Shown here piece by piece: positions 9,020 through 18,700 of a stretch of 64,000 bases of DNA. Under the pieces are notes generated by a model, which was not told the origin of the DNA, ran no database searches, and worked only from the letters and a program-made list of their open reading frames with translations. This stretch comes from Candidatus Planktophila lacus (lineage in GTDB: Bacteria > Pseudomonadota > Gammaproteobacteria > Steroidobacterales > Steroidobacteraceae). The stretch spans positions 1 through 64,000 of the forward strand of contig CALQLF020000001.1 of assembly GCA_943331345.2 (NCBI GenBank), given 5' to 3'. Within the stretch, counting starts at the first letter, position 1. Each line of letters begins with the position of its first letter. The position numbers and the translations under genes are program-made.

Positions 9020-9787
9020 ATGGATCTGAACGGCAAGACGGTGGTCATCACCGGTGGTGCGCGTGGCCTTGGCCGTGCGATGGCGTCTAGTTTCGGCGCC
9101 AAGGGCGCCACACTCGCCCTGCTCGACTTGAACCCGGCGGACCTCGACGCGGCACGCGCCTCGCTCGAAGCGGAAATCCCGGGCGTGAAGGTCGTTACCA
9201 CGCCGGTGAACGTGACCGATGAGGCCGGCGTCATTGCCGCCATGGACGCCGTGGTGGCTGCCACGGGTCGCCTGGATGTCCTCGTCAACAATGCCGGCAT
9301 CGTCAAGGACGGCATGCTCATCAAGGTGAAGGACGGCGTCGTCACCGGCAAGATGGGCTACGACCAGTGGAGCGCGGTCATCAACGTCAACCTGAACGGC
9401 GTGTTCCTGTGTGGCCGCGAAGCGGCTGAGCGCATGATCAAGCTCGGTAGCGGCGGCGTCATCATCAACATCTCGTCCATCTCGCGTAACGGCAACGTGG
9501 GCCAGACCAACTACTGCGCCACCAAGGCCGGTGTGGTCGCCATGGCCGAAGTGTGGGCGAAGGAACTGGCTCGCTACGGCATCCGCACGGGCGCCATCGC
9601 GCCGGGCTTCTGCGCCACGGAAATCCTCTCGGCGATGACGCCGGAAACGCTGGCGAAGGTGACGGCACCCGTGCCGCTCAAGCGCCTCGGCCAACCCGCC
9701 GAAATTGCCAGCACCGCCGTTTTCATCGCCGAAAACGACTTTTTCAGCGGTCGCTGCATCGGCGTCGACGGCGGTCTGCGCTTCTGA
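9020..9787 (+). CDS. Short-chain dehydrogenase/reductase (FabG-like)
   Basis: NAD(P)-dependent oxidoreductase of 255 residues in the classical SDR fold. Visible are the cofactor motif TGGARGLG, NNAG, and the catalytic Ser plus YCATK (Tyr-x3-Lys). A short insert (VKDGVVTGKMGYD) lies between NNAGI and the alpha-4 helix. The start ATG 9020 follows GGGGG at a good distance. Substrate is unknown; 3-hydroxyacyl-CoA or 3-oxoacyl-ACP are typical for the group. It has its own structured leader and is not tightly linked to either neighbour. Confidence 0.88.
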   Translation: MDLNGKTVVITGGARGLGRAMASSFGAKGATLALLDLNPADLDAARASLEAEIPGVKVVTTPVNVTDEAGVIAAMDAVVAATGRLDVLVNNAGIVKDGMLIKVKDGVVTGKMGYDQWSAVINVNLNGVFLCGREAAERMIKLGSGGVIINISSISRNGNVGQTNYCATKAGVVAMAEVWAKELARYGIRTGAIAPGFCATEILSAMTPETLAKVTAPVPLKRLGQPAEIASTAVFIAENDFFSGRCIGVDGGLRF

Positions 9788-9806
9788 TTCGGCCAGTGAA
9801 TCGGCC

Positions 9807-9866
9807 AGCGGGGTCACGCCCCGCTTGAGCGCCGGACGGCAAGGCCGCATCATGCCGGCCTTGCCG
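9807..9866 (+). terminator. Two hairpins in the SDR-to-peptidase gap
   Basis: AGCGGGG/CCCCGCT (9807-9825) and an 11-bp perfect stem CGGCAAGGCCG/CGGCCTTGCCG (9837-9866, 8-nt loop). Neither is followed by a U-tract, so termination is possible but not shown; a transcript-stability role is equally likely. Confidence 0.4.
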
Positions 9867-9899
9867 TGGGGTTCCTGCCCCGCCTCCAGGAGTTTGCCG

Positions 9900-11408
9900 A
9901 TGCCCACTTCCCGGTCCCCGTTCCTGCCTTTGGTTGCCGCGCTCGCGGCAGCCGTGCTGGTCACCAGCGCCCCGCCTGCCGCTGCCCGCAAGCACCGTGC
10001 TGCTGCGCCAGCAGCAACGGCCGCCGCTGGTCTGCGAGTCCCCGTCGAGTACTACCGCCTGCCCAACGGCCTGCGCGTAGTTCTCTCGCGTGACACCACG
10101 CTGCCCACCACCACAGTTGGTGTGTACTACCAGATCGGCTTCCGTATCGAACCGAAAGGCCGCACCGGCTTTGCGCACCTGTTCGAACACATGATGTTCC
10201 AGGGAACGCCCAACCTGAAGAAGGGCGGCCTCGACCAGATCGTGTCCGGGAACGGTGGCGCCATCAACGGCAGCACGCGTTTCGACTACACCAACTACTA
10301 CGAAGTGGTTCCGGCCCATGCGCTGGAGTCCGTCCTCTGGGTAGAAGCGGACCGTATGCGTGGCCTCGACATCAACGCCGCCAGCCTTGCCAACCAGCAG
10401 GGTGTGGTGAAGAACGAAGTGCGCGTGAACGTCCTGAACCGCCCCTATGGCGGCTTCCCTTGGCTGAGCCTGCCGCAGTACGCGAACACCAACTGGAACA
10501 ACGCGCACAACTTCTACGGCGACCTCACCGAACTCGATGCCGCCAACCTCGAGGACGTGAAGAGCTTCTTCGACAGCTATTACACGCCGTCGAATGCGGT
10601 GCTCGTGGTGGCTGGTGATTTCGAAACCGCACCCGCGAAGGAATGGATTACCAAGTACTTCGGCAGCCTGCCCGCACGCGCAACGCCCGCGCGTCCGGAC
10701 ATCACCGAGCCTGCGCAGACGGCCGAGAAGCGCGCGTCATACGTCGACAAGTTCGCCCCGCGCCCAGCGCTGGCGGTGGGCTGGCACATGCCGGACCGCA
10801 ACACCCGCGATTGGCTCGCCATGGGCGTCGTCGATGAACTGCTCTTGCAGGGCGATGCCAGCCTGCTGCGCCAGCGCCTCGTGCGCGACCGCGGCATGAG
10901 CAGCAGCATCGACGGCGGCGTCAACCTGCTGGGCAACTTGTACAACTACAACGGCCCCATGCTGTTTACCGCGTACCTCATCCACGACCCGAGCAACACG
11001 CCGGATGCCGTGCTCGGCGCCATCGACTCCGCCGTGGAAGAGTTCAAGGCCAAGCCACCGACGCAAGAAGACATGGACCGTGCCATCACCACGCTGCGCT
11101 CCGGCCTCTATGACGTGGTCGGCAGCAGCACGCGCTTCGGCCTCGTCGACCTACTGGCGTCGTTCGCCTTGTTTGACGACGACCCGGCACGCATCAACCG
11201 CCTCGAGGCGGAGCTGCGCAGCGTGAAGCCAGAAGAAGTTCAGGCCGCTGCCCAGCGCTATCTGCGCAAGGAAAACCGCACCATCCTCACCGTGGAAGCC
11301 GGCGCGGCGCCGAAGGCCAAGGCACCGGAGCCAGCATCGCCCCCGGCGTCGTCAGTAACGCCGGCATCGGCCCCCGCCAAGCCCAGCACCACCGGAGGTG
11401 CCAAGTGA
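9900..11408 (+). CDS. Secreted M16 zinc metallopeptidase (catalytic subunit)
   Basis: Exported insulinase-type metallopeptidase of 502 residues. ATG 9900 follows CCAGGAG and opens a signal peptide (hydrophobic core about residues 8-22, ending APPAAA). The inverted zinc motif HxxEH is intact (HLFEH, residues 93-97), with a downstream Glu in the VEADRM region expected as third ligand. The C-terminus is a long Pro/Ala/Ser-rich tail. It overlaps the next gene, a motif-less paralogue, by 4 nt (GTGA), as expected for an M16B heterodimer in which one subunit carries zinc. Periplasmic location is inferred. Confidence 0.9.
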   Translation: MPTSRSPFLPLVAALAAAVLVTSAPPAAARKHRAAAPAATAAAGLRVPVEYYRLPNGLRVVLSRDTTLPTTTVGVYYQIGFRIEPKGRTGFAHLFEHMMFQGTPNLKKGGLDQIVSGNGGAINGSTRFDYTNYYEVVPAHALESVLWVEADRMRGLDINAASLANQQGVVKNEVRVNVLNRPYGGFPWLSLPQYANTNWNNAHNFYGDLTELDAANLEDVKSFFDSYYTPSNAVLVVAGDFETAPAKEWITKYFGSLPARATPARPDITEPAQTAEKRASYVDKFAPRPALAVGWHMPDRNTRDWLAMGVVDELLLQGDASLLRQRLVRDRGMSSSIDGGVNLLGNLYNYNGPMLFTAYLIHDPSNTPDAVLGAIDSAVEEFKAKPPTQEDMDRAITTLRSGLYDVVGSSTRFGLVDLLASFALFDDDPARINRLEAELRSVKPEEVQAAAQRYLRKENRTILTVEAGAAPKAKAPEPASPPASSVTPASAPAKPSTTGGAK

Positions 11409-12811
11409 ACCGCTTGAATCGTTGCGCGGCCTGGTTGCTGGCCGCTACCGCCCTTTTCACCCTGCCCGCGCAGGCTGCCGTCGACCTCTCGAAGGTGCCA
11501 GCCGTCGGCACCCCGAAGGACTTCGTCCTGCCTGCCCGCGAAACCATCACGCTGCCCAATGGCTTGAAGGTCAGCTTCATCCCGTTCGGGACGCTGCCGA
11601 AGGTGACGCTGGTGGCTTCCGTGCGCACTGGCAACATCGATGACGGCACACACCCGGGCTTGGCGGACATCACCGCCGACCTGATGGCAGAAGGCGCTGG
11701 CGACCGCGACGGCGCGGCGCTAGACCGCTATGTGGCCGGCATGGGTGGCAGCCTTGGCGTAGGCAGTGGCGAAACGCAGTTCAGCGTTTCTCTCGACGTG
11801 CTCGCCGAGCGCGGCCCCGATGCACTGCGCGTCATCGCCGATGTCCTGCGTCGTCCGAAGTTGCCGGCGAGTGAACTCGAACGCTTGCGCGGCGACATGG
11901 CCCGCAACATCAGCATTGCGCGTTCGCAGGCGCAAACGCAGGCCGGTGAGGCCTTCCAGAGCCTCATGTTCCCCGGTCACCCGTATGGCCAGGGCATGCC
12001 CTCGGATGCGGACATCGCCGGCTACACGCTCGCGGACGTGAAGCAGTTCGTCGCCACGCAGTTTGGCGCGGCGCGCACGCAGGTCTATGTGGCTGGCAAC
12101 TTCGACCGCGTAGCCATGGAAGCCGCCATTCGTGCGGCTTTCGGTGACTGGGCTACCGGCCCGGCCCCCACCGCCATTCCGCCGGTGCCCAAGGCACAGT
12201 TGGGCGTGCGCTTGGTGGACCGCAAGGACGCGCCGCAGAGCACACTGGTCCTTGGCTTGCCGGTGGTGACGCCCGACCATCCGGACTGGATGGCCCTGCA
12301 GGTAGCGAACAGCTTGCTCGGTGGTGCGTTCTTCTCGCGCATCACGCTGAATATCCGCGAAGCGAAGGGCTATGCGTATTCCCCGGGTAGCGGCATTTCT
12401 CCGCGTACCGGCAGCGCCGTGTGGGCACAGAATGCCGACGTGACGCGTGAAGAAACGGCCAACGCGTTGAAGGAAATCTTCCACGAGGTGGAGCGCCTGC
12501 AGACCGAAGCGCCGCCGCTCGACGAATTGCAGCGCAACCAGAACCTGCTCGTCGGCCGCCTCGCTCTCAGCGTCTCGACGCGGCAGGGCTTGGTGGGGCG
12601 GGTAGCGTTCCTCGACCAGTTCGGCCTGCCCGACAGCTGGCTGTCCAATTACATCTCAGCCGTGCGCGCGGTAACGCCGCAGCGGTTGGTGGAAGTGATG
12701 CAAACCCACCTCGCCCCAGCGAAGATGTCGCTGGTGGTAGTGGGTGACATGAACAAAGTGCGGGACAGCGTGAAGGCGCTGCCGCAAATCCAGACCCTGC
12801 CGGAGACTTGA
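11405..12811 (+). CDS. Secreted M16-family partner subunit lacking the zinc motif
   Basis: M16 peptidase homologue of 468 residues that begins at GTG 11405, overlapping the upstream stop. It has a signal peptide (MNRLNRCAAWLLAATALFTL, then PAQA). The region aligned to HxxEH reads GLADITADLM, so the catalytic Glu and His ligands are missing. It retains the family fold, including the R/Y substrate motif region (REAKGYAYSPGS). In characterised M16B pairs the inactive chain binds substrate beside the active chain; that role is inferred from the gene pairing. Confidence 0.88.
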   Translation: MNRLNRCAAWLLAATALFTLPAQAAVDLSKVPAVGTPKDFVLPARETITLPNGLKVSFIPFGTLPKVTLVASVRTGNIDDGTHPGLADITADLMAEGAGDRDGAALDRYVAGMGGSLGVGSGETQFSVSLDVLAERGPDALRVIADVLRRPKLPASELERLRGDMARNISIARSQAQTQAGEAFQSLMFPGHPYGQGMPSDADIAGYTLADVKQFVATQFGAARTQVYVAGNFDRVAMEAAIRAAFGDWATGPAPTAIPPVPKAQLGVRLVDRKDAPQSTLVLGLPVVTPDHPDWMALQVANSLLGGAFFSRITLNIREAKGYAYSPGSGISPRTGSAVWAQNADVTREETANALKEIFHEVERLQTEAPPLDELQRNQNLLVGRLALSVSTRQGLVGRVAFLDQFGLPDSWLSNYISAVRAVTPQRLVEVMQTHLAPAKMSLVVVGDMNKVRDSVKALPQIQTLPET

Positions 12812-12814
12812 GCG

Positions 12815-14422
12815 ATGAGCGACCGTGACGTGATGGAGTATGACGTTGTCATCGTGGGCGGTGGCCCGGGCGGTCTCGCCTGTGCAGTGCGTCTGAAGCA
12901 ACTCGATGCCAACCTGAATGTCTGCGTGCTGGAGAAGGCTTCGAGCGTCGGCGCCCATGCCCTGTCGGGCTGCGTCATGGACCCCGGCCCGCTCGACGCG
13001 CTGCTGCCTGCTTGGCGCGACCACATGCCGCACACCTGTGTGCCGGCCAAGCGCGACGAGTTCAAGCTCCTGAGCCGCGACAAGGCCTGGAACCTGCCGT
13101 ACATTCCGCCGACGCTGCACAATGACGGCAACTTCATCATCTCGCTAGGACAGCTCACGCCGTGGATTGCAGCGCAAGCGGAAGCCCTGGGCGTGGACGT
13201 GTTCCCCGGCTTTGCCGCTGCGGAAGCCATCTATGACGATGCCGGCGCCGTCAAGGGCGTCCGTATCGGCGACATGGGCATCACCAAGGCTGGCGAGCAA
13301 GGCCCGAACTACACGCCGGGCGCGGACATTCATGCGCGCCTTACCGTGTTCGCCGAAGGCAGCCGCGGCCACGTTACCAAGACGCTCATCGAACGCTACA
13401 AGCTGGACGAGGGCCGTAACCCGCCCACCTTCGGCCTCGGCTTCAAGGAACTGTGGCAGTTGCCGCCGGGCCGCGTCGAGCCGGGCCTCATCCAGCACGC
13501 CTTCGGCTACCCGCTGGACAACGGCACCTACGGCGGCAGCTTCATCTATCACCTGAACGATGACCGCGTGTACGTGGGCTATGTGGTCGGCCTCGACTAC
13601 AGCGACCCGCGCCTGAAGCCCTTCGAGGCGTTCCAGCAGTTCAAGGCCCACCCGACGGTGGCGCCGCTGCTCGAAGGTGGCGAACTGGTGCAGTACGGCG
13701 CCCGCACCATCAACGCTGGCGGCTGGCAGTCGCAGCCGAAGATGGACATGCCTGGCGCGTTGCTCATCGGTTGCGCCGCGGGCACCTTGAACGTGCCGCG
13801 CGTGAAGGGCGTGCACCAAGCCATCCGTTCGGGCGTACTCGCCGCGGAACACTGGGTAGCCACGGGCAGCACCGCCGGCTTCGACGAAGCCTGGCGGGCC
13901 TCGCCGGGCGGTCAGGAGCTGAAGGCCGTGCGCAACTTCAAGCCCGGCTTCAAGAAGGGTTTGTGGTGGGGCCTCATCAACGCCGGCATCGAAACCGTGT
14001 TGGGCGGTCGCACGCCTTGGACGTTGAAGAACAAGGCCAACCATCTGGCGCTGAAGAAGCTGGACGAAGTGTCCGAGATGGACCGCGGCTGGCGTGCCGA
14101 CCGCACGCTCGCTCCGCGTGACCGCTTGGCCGCCGTGTTCAACGCGGGCAACCAGCACGAGGAGGACCAGCCGGTTCATCTGCGCGTGACGGACACCACG
14201 TTGTGCGCCACCACCTGTGCGAAGGAATATGGCAACCCCTGCCAGAACTTCTGCCCGGCCGGTGTGTACGAGATGGTGGACGACGGTGCCGGTGGCAAGC
14301 GTCTGCAGATTAACGCGGCCAACTGCGTGCACTGTAAGGCCTGCGACATCAAGGACCCTTACGCGCAGATCACTTGGGTCACGCCGGAAGGCGGTTCCGG
14401 CCCCAACTACCAGGCGATGTAA
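12815..14422 (+). CDS. Electron transfer flavoprotein-ubiquinone oxidoreductase (ETF-QO)
   Basis: Membrane-associated FAD and 4Fe-4S protein that passes electrons from ETF to ubiquinone, serving acyl-CoA dehydrogenases. The 535-residue protein opens with the FAD motif DVVIVGGGPGGLACAVRLKQ and ends with the cluster region (TTLCATTCAKEYG, NFCPAGVYE, NCVHCKACDIKDP) and the conserved GGSGPNYQAM. It starts 3 nt after the M16 partner gene, though the functions are unrelated. Its presence fits the acyl-CoA dehydrogenase found elsewhere in the window. Confidence 0.95.
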   Translation: MSDRDVMEYDVVIVGGGPGGLACAVRLKQLDANLNVCVLEKASSVGAHALSGCVMDPGPLDALLPAWRDHMPHTCVPAKRDEFKLLSRDKAWNLPYIPPTLHNDGNFIISLGQLTPWIAAQAEALGVDVFPGFAAAEAIYDDAGAVKGVRIGDMGITKAGEQGPNYTPGADIHARLTVFAEGSRGHVTKTLIERYKLDEGRNPPTFGLGFKELWQLPPGRVEPGLIQHAFGYPLDNGTYGGSFIYHLNDDRVYVGYVVGLDYSDPRLKPFEAFQQFKAHPTVAPLLEGGELVQYGARTINAGGWQSQPKMDMPGALLIGCAAGTLNVPRVKGVHQAIRSGVLAAEHWVATGSTAGFDEAWRASPGGQELKAVRNFKPGFKKGLWWGLINAGIETVLGGRTPWTLKNKANHLALKKLDEVSEMDRGWRADRTLAPRDRLAAVFNAGNQHEEDQPVHLRVTDTTLCATTCAKEYGNPCQNFCPAGVYEMVDDGAGGKRLQINAANCVHCKACDIKDPYAQITWVTPEGGSGPNYQAM

Positions 14423-14431
14423 GCGCCGGCG

Positions 14432-15610
14432 ATGTCAGTCGCCGCGCGTTACCACGCTGCTCTAGCGGCATCGGGCCATGTGCCCGATGCTGCCCAGTTA
14501 CAGGCAGTGGCGCGTTTCGATGCGCTGCTCGGGCAACTGCAGTCGGCGGCAGCGAAAGCGAACGTGGCAAAGCCTTGGTGGCAAGCGCCATTCACGAGTC
14601 TTGGCTTGGGTACCCGTTCGCAGCCTGCGGCCACGCCGGGCTTGTACCTGCACGGCGGCGTAGGCCGTGGCAAGACCTTCCTCATGGATCTGTTCCATGC
14701 GGCGTTGCCTCCCGTGCAGGCAAGACGCGTTCACTTCAATCGCTTCATGCAAGAAGTACACGCGCGGCTACGCGCGCTAGGCGAAATACCCGACCCGGTA
14801 CAGCAGGTGGCCAAAGACCTCGCTTGCGATGCCCGGGTACTGTGCTTCGATGAACTGCACGTGAACGACATTGCCGATGCCATGCTGCTCGGCGGCTTGT
14901 TCGGTGCACTGGTCGACGCCGGCACCACCTTGGTATTCACCTCCAACGTGCCACCCGCCGGGCTGTATCGCGATGGGCTACAGCGTGCGCGCTTCCTGCC
15001 CGCCATCGCTTTGCTGGAACAGCACTGCGAAGTATTGGCTGTGGATGGCGGACAAGACTATCGCCTGCGCGAACTCGAACGCGCACCGCTTTATCTCGAC
15101 AGCGCCGCTCCCGGAACGACTGCAGCGCTGGCTGCACGGTTCCAGTCGCTGACTGGTACCGGCGGGGCTGGCAGTGAGCCCCCTAAACGCAGCGCCGGCG
15201 CTGGCGCGAAAGAAGGTGCCGAGGAGTGCGCGACCGAGTGCGCCGTGGAACTCGCGGGGCGCCAAGTGCCCTGCATGCGCCACGCGGGCGATGTCATCTG
15301 GTTCACTTTTGCGGCCCTGTGCGAAGGGCCACGCGGCCAGGCCGACTACATCGAACTGGCTTGCGATTACGGCACGGTGTTTCTGCAAGACATACCAGTG
15401 CTTTCCGCCGAGCAAGACAACGCCGCCCGGCGCTTGGTGAGCCTCGTCGACGAGTTCTACGACCGCGGCGTGAAACTGGTGGTATCCGCGGCTGCGCCGC
15501 CCACGGCGCTCTATACAGGCGAACGTCTGGCCTTCGAATTCCAGCGCACGGCCAGCCGCCTCATCGAGATGCAGTCGCACGACTACCTGGCGCGTCCGCA
15601 CCAACCTTGA
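14432..15610 (+). CDS. zapE: AFG1-family ATPase ZapE
   Basis: Cytoplasmic P-loop ATPase of 392 residues that in E. coli associates with FtsZ under stress. Walker A is GGVGRGKTFLMD (about residues 73-84) and Walker B is VLCFDELHVND. The sensor region FTSNVPP and the C-terminal FEFQRTASRLIEMQS match the AFG1/ZapE family. An Ala/Glu-rich insert of about 30 residues near residue 245 is longer than usual. It starts 9 nt after the ETF-QO stop. Confidence 0.9.
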   Translation: MSVAARYHAALAASGHVPDAAQLQAVARFDALLGQLQSAAAKANVAKPWWQAPFTSLGLGTRSQPAATPGLYLHGGVGRGKTFLMDLFHAALPPVQARRVHFNRFMQEVHARLRALGEIPDPVQQVAKDLACDARVLCFDELHVNDIADAMLLGGLFGALVDAGTTLVFTSNVPPAGLYRDGLQRARFLPAIALLEQHCEVLAVDGGQDYRLRELERAPLYLDSAAPGTTAALAARFQSLTGTGGAGSEPPKRSAGAGAKEGAEECATECAVELAGRQVPCMRHAGDVIWFTFAALCEGPRGQADYIELACDYGTVFLQDIPVLSAEQDNAARRLVSLVDEFYDRGVKLVVSAAAPPTALYTGERLAFEFQRTASRLIEMQSHDYLARPHQP

Positions 15611-15695
15611 CGGCAAACCGCCAAGCCAAATTGCCTAAGGGTTTCCCGTAATCCTTGCCCCGACTACCCTACCGGGCAAGGCTCAGGCCTAGAAT

Positions 15696-15718
15696 ATATG
15701 CACCAAAAAGGAGCATAT
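15696..15718 (+). promoter_or_regulatory. Inverted repeat around the glutamate dehydrogenase ribosome site
   Basis: ATATGC (15696-15701) and GCATAT (15713-15718) flank AAAAAGGAG, the Shine-Dalgarno of the GTG start at 15720. A hairpin would place the ribosome site in its loop and the stem next to the start codon. A longer dyad, CTTGCCC/GGGCAAG, lies just upstream. Confidence 0.35.
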
Positions 15719-15719
15719 C

Positions 15720-18700
15720 GTGCTGGGTACCCTTCCCGCCTCTCGTCTTGCCCTTCTCCAACGCATAGCGCGTTTTGCGCACACGCCTACCGACAAAGCC
15801 TTCCTCCGCGTGTACCTGCGCGGTGTCGACGAAGCGGACCTCGCCGCCGCCCCACCCGCTGCGCGCGCTAGCCTCGCCCTGCAGCACCTGGCCGCCGGTC
15901 AAAAACGCCAACCCGGCGAAATTCTGCTGCGGGTGTGGAACCCGCCCGCCGACGACCCCCGCGACGGGAGCCCGCATACCCGCATTTTGCTGGTCATGGA
16001 CGACATGCCGTTTCTGGTGGACTCGTTGGCTATCGTGCTGCGCGATGCCGGCACCCTTCACCTGTTGGTGCATCCCGTCCTGAATGTTCGTCGCGACCGT
16101 CGCGGCCGGTTGCTGGGCGTCGCCGCCGAGCCGGCGGCCGGCGCTAGCGCCGAATCGTGGCAACTCTACGAAGTCGACCGCGAACTGGACCCCTTGCGAT
16201 TGGCGCAATTGGAGCGCCGGTTACGGCAAGCGCTGGAAGACGTTACCGCGGCGGTGAAAGATTGGCGTCCCATGCGCGAAATGGCGGCCAATCTCGCCGC
16301 CACGCTGGGGGAGCGCCACCCGGCCGGTCTGACGGAAGAAGTCCGCGAAGCCCGCGCCTTGCTGGGCTGGATGGCAGACGACCGCTTCACCTTTCTGGGC
16401 TACCGCTACCAGCGCCTGGAGCGCGGCCGCACCACGGACCGCTTGGTGGCCGAAGCAAACACGGGCCTCGGCGTGCTGCGGGAACCTGCCTTAAACCGCA
16501 CCAACGACAGCGCAGGCGTGGTGCTGAGCGGCGCGCAACGCGCCCTTGCGCGGTCTGCTGAACCGCTGTTTGTGACGAAAGCGAACCGCCTGGCTACCGT
16601 CCATCGCGCCACCTACCTCGACTATGTCGGCGCAAAAGAATTCGACCATCGCGGCACCGTGGTCGGCGAGCATCGTTTCCTCGGTCTCTGGACAGCGGGC
16701 ATCTATCGCGAACCCACCCGCGAAATTCCCCTGCTGCGACACAAGGTGGCCCGCGTCATGGCCGAACTCGGCGTAGGCAGCCATGGGCATGATGCCAAAG
16801 CCGTGCAGCACGTCTTGGAAACCTATCCACGCGACGAGTTGTTCCAGTCTTCGGTGGCAGAGGTAGTCGATACCGTTCGCGGCACCGTCAACCTTTACGA
16901 GCGGCGACAAGTCCGGTTGTTCCCGCGCCGCGATCCCTTCGGGCGTTTCTGGTCGTGCCTGTTGTATGTGCCACGAGACCGTTACAACACGCTGGCCCGG
17001 GAATACATCGAACTGATCGTGCTGGCCGCCTATGGCGGCACTGACATCGAAACTCAGGTGCAGTTGGGGGAAAGCACGCTCGCTCGGCTGCATCTGCGTA
17101 TTCGCACTCCGGATGCCGCCCACCCGACGCCATCCGTGGCAGAAGTGGAACAGCGCATCAGTGAAGCGCTGCGGACCTGGGCGGACCGGTTGCGCGCAGC
17201 GCTACTGCAGCACCACCCTGAAGCCCTGGCGCTGGGCTTGGCCGCGCGTTACGGCAACGCTTTTCCGCTCGCCTATCAGGAAGACAGCACAGCAGCGAAT
17301 GCCGTTGAAGATATCGCCGCGCTGGAAGCAGCCATCGCAACACCCCATCAGTGGCATTGGCGGCCCTACCAATTGGTCACCGACTCACCGGGCTCGTTGC
17401 GTCTGAAACTTTTCCGCAGTGGCAAACCAGTACCGGTAGCCGACATGCTGCCGCTGTTCGAGTCGCTCGGGCTGAAACTGCTGAGCGAGCGCCCCTATGG
17501 CCTGCGACAACTGGACCTGCCGTGCTGGGTGCAAGACTTTGAATTGCAGCCACGGCAAGGCGGCGTATTGACGCTCGACACCGACGCCCCCCGCCTGCTG
17601 GCCGCGCTTACGGCGATGGCAGAAGGCCGGGCGGAAACGGATGGCTTCAATCGTTTGGTCTTGCGCGCCGGCCTGCACTGGCGCGAAGTCATGGTGCTGC
17701 GTGCCTATGCCAAGTGGCTATTGCAGACCGGCCTGCCCTTTTCGCAGCCCTACATGGAGCAGATTCTCGAACAACAGGCGCCGCTGGCAGCGGCTTTCAT
17801 CGCACTGTTCAAAGCACAGTTCGACCCGGCCTTGCCGCCCATGGTCCGCGAAAACGATGCAGCCAAAGCGCGGGCAACCATAGATGCCCATCTCGCCGCC
17901 GTAACCCGCTTGGACGAGGACCGCATTCTGCGCGGCTTCCGTGACGCGGTACTGCACACCCTGCGTACCAACTACCACCAACGCACCAGCGACGACCAAC
18001 CCAAGGCATGGCTGTCGTTCAAACTCGATGCCGCCAACCTGCCGGACCTGCCGTTGCCGAAGCCGCAGTTCGAAATTTTTGTCTATTCACCTCGAGTGGA
18101 AGGTGTTCACCTGCGCAAGGGCCTAGTGGCCCGTGGCGGCCTGCGCTGGTCGGATCGTCGCGAGGACTTCCGCACGGAAGTGCTCGGCCTGATGAAAGCG
18201 CAGAACGTGAAGAACACGGTCATCGTGCCGGTCGGAGCCAAAGGTGGCTTCTACTGCAAGCAGTTACCCACCGACCGCGAAGGCATGCAACGCGAAGGCA
18301 TTGCCTGCTACCAAACCTTCATCCGTGGCTTGCTGGACCTGACTGACAACCGCATTAACGGCAAGGTGTTACCACCGCCGCAAGTCGTGCGCCGCGATGG
18401 CGACGACTCTTACCTCGTGGTGGCCGCGGACAAGGGTACCGCTACGTTCTCCGACATCGCCAATGCCATTTCCCTGGAATACGGACACTGGCTAGGCGAT
18501 GCCTTTGCTTCGGGTGGTAGCGCCGGCTACGACCACAAGAAGATGGCCATTACCGCGCGCGGCGCCTGGGAAAGCGTCAAGCGTCACTTCCGCGAACTCG
18601 GCCACGATACGCAGACCACCCCCTTCACTTGCGCCGGTATCGGCGACATGGCAGGTGACGTGTTTGGCAACGGTATGTTGCAGTCACCGCAAATACGCTT

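Noticed and set aside
8471-9991. 506-codon minus-strand open frame over the OsmC-like and SDR genes
   Set aside because: It is antisense to well-supported genes, has low-complexity Ala/Gly/His/Arg composition and no motifs.
11405-12811. Pseudogene status for the second M16 gene because it lacks HxxEH
   Set aside because: It is full length with signal peptide and coupled start; motif-less partners are normal in M16B pairs.
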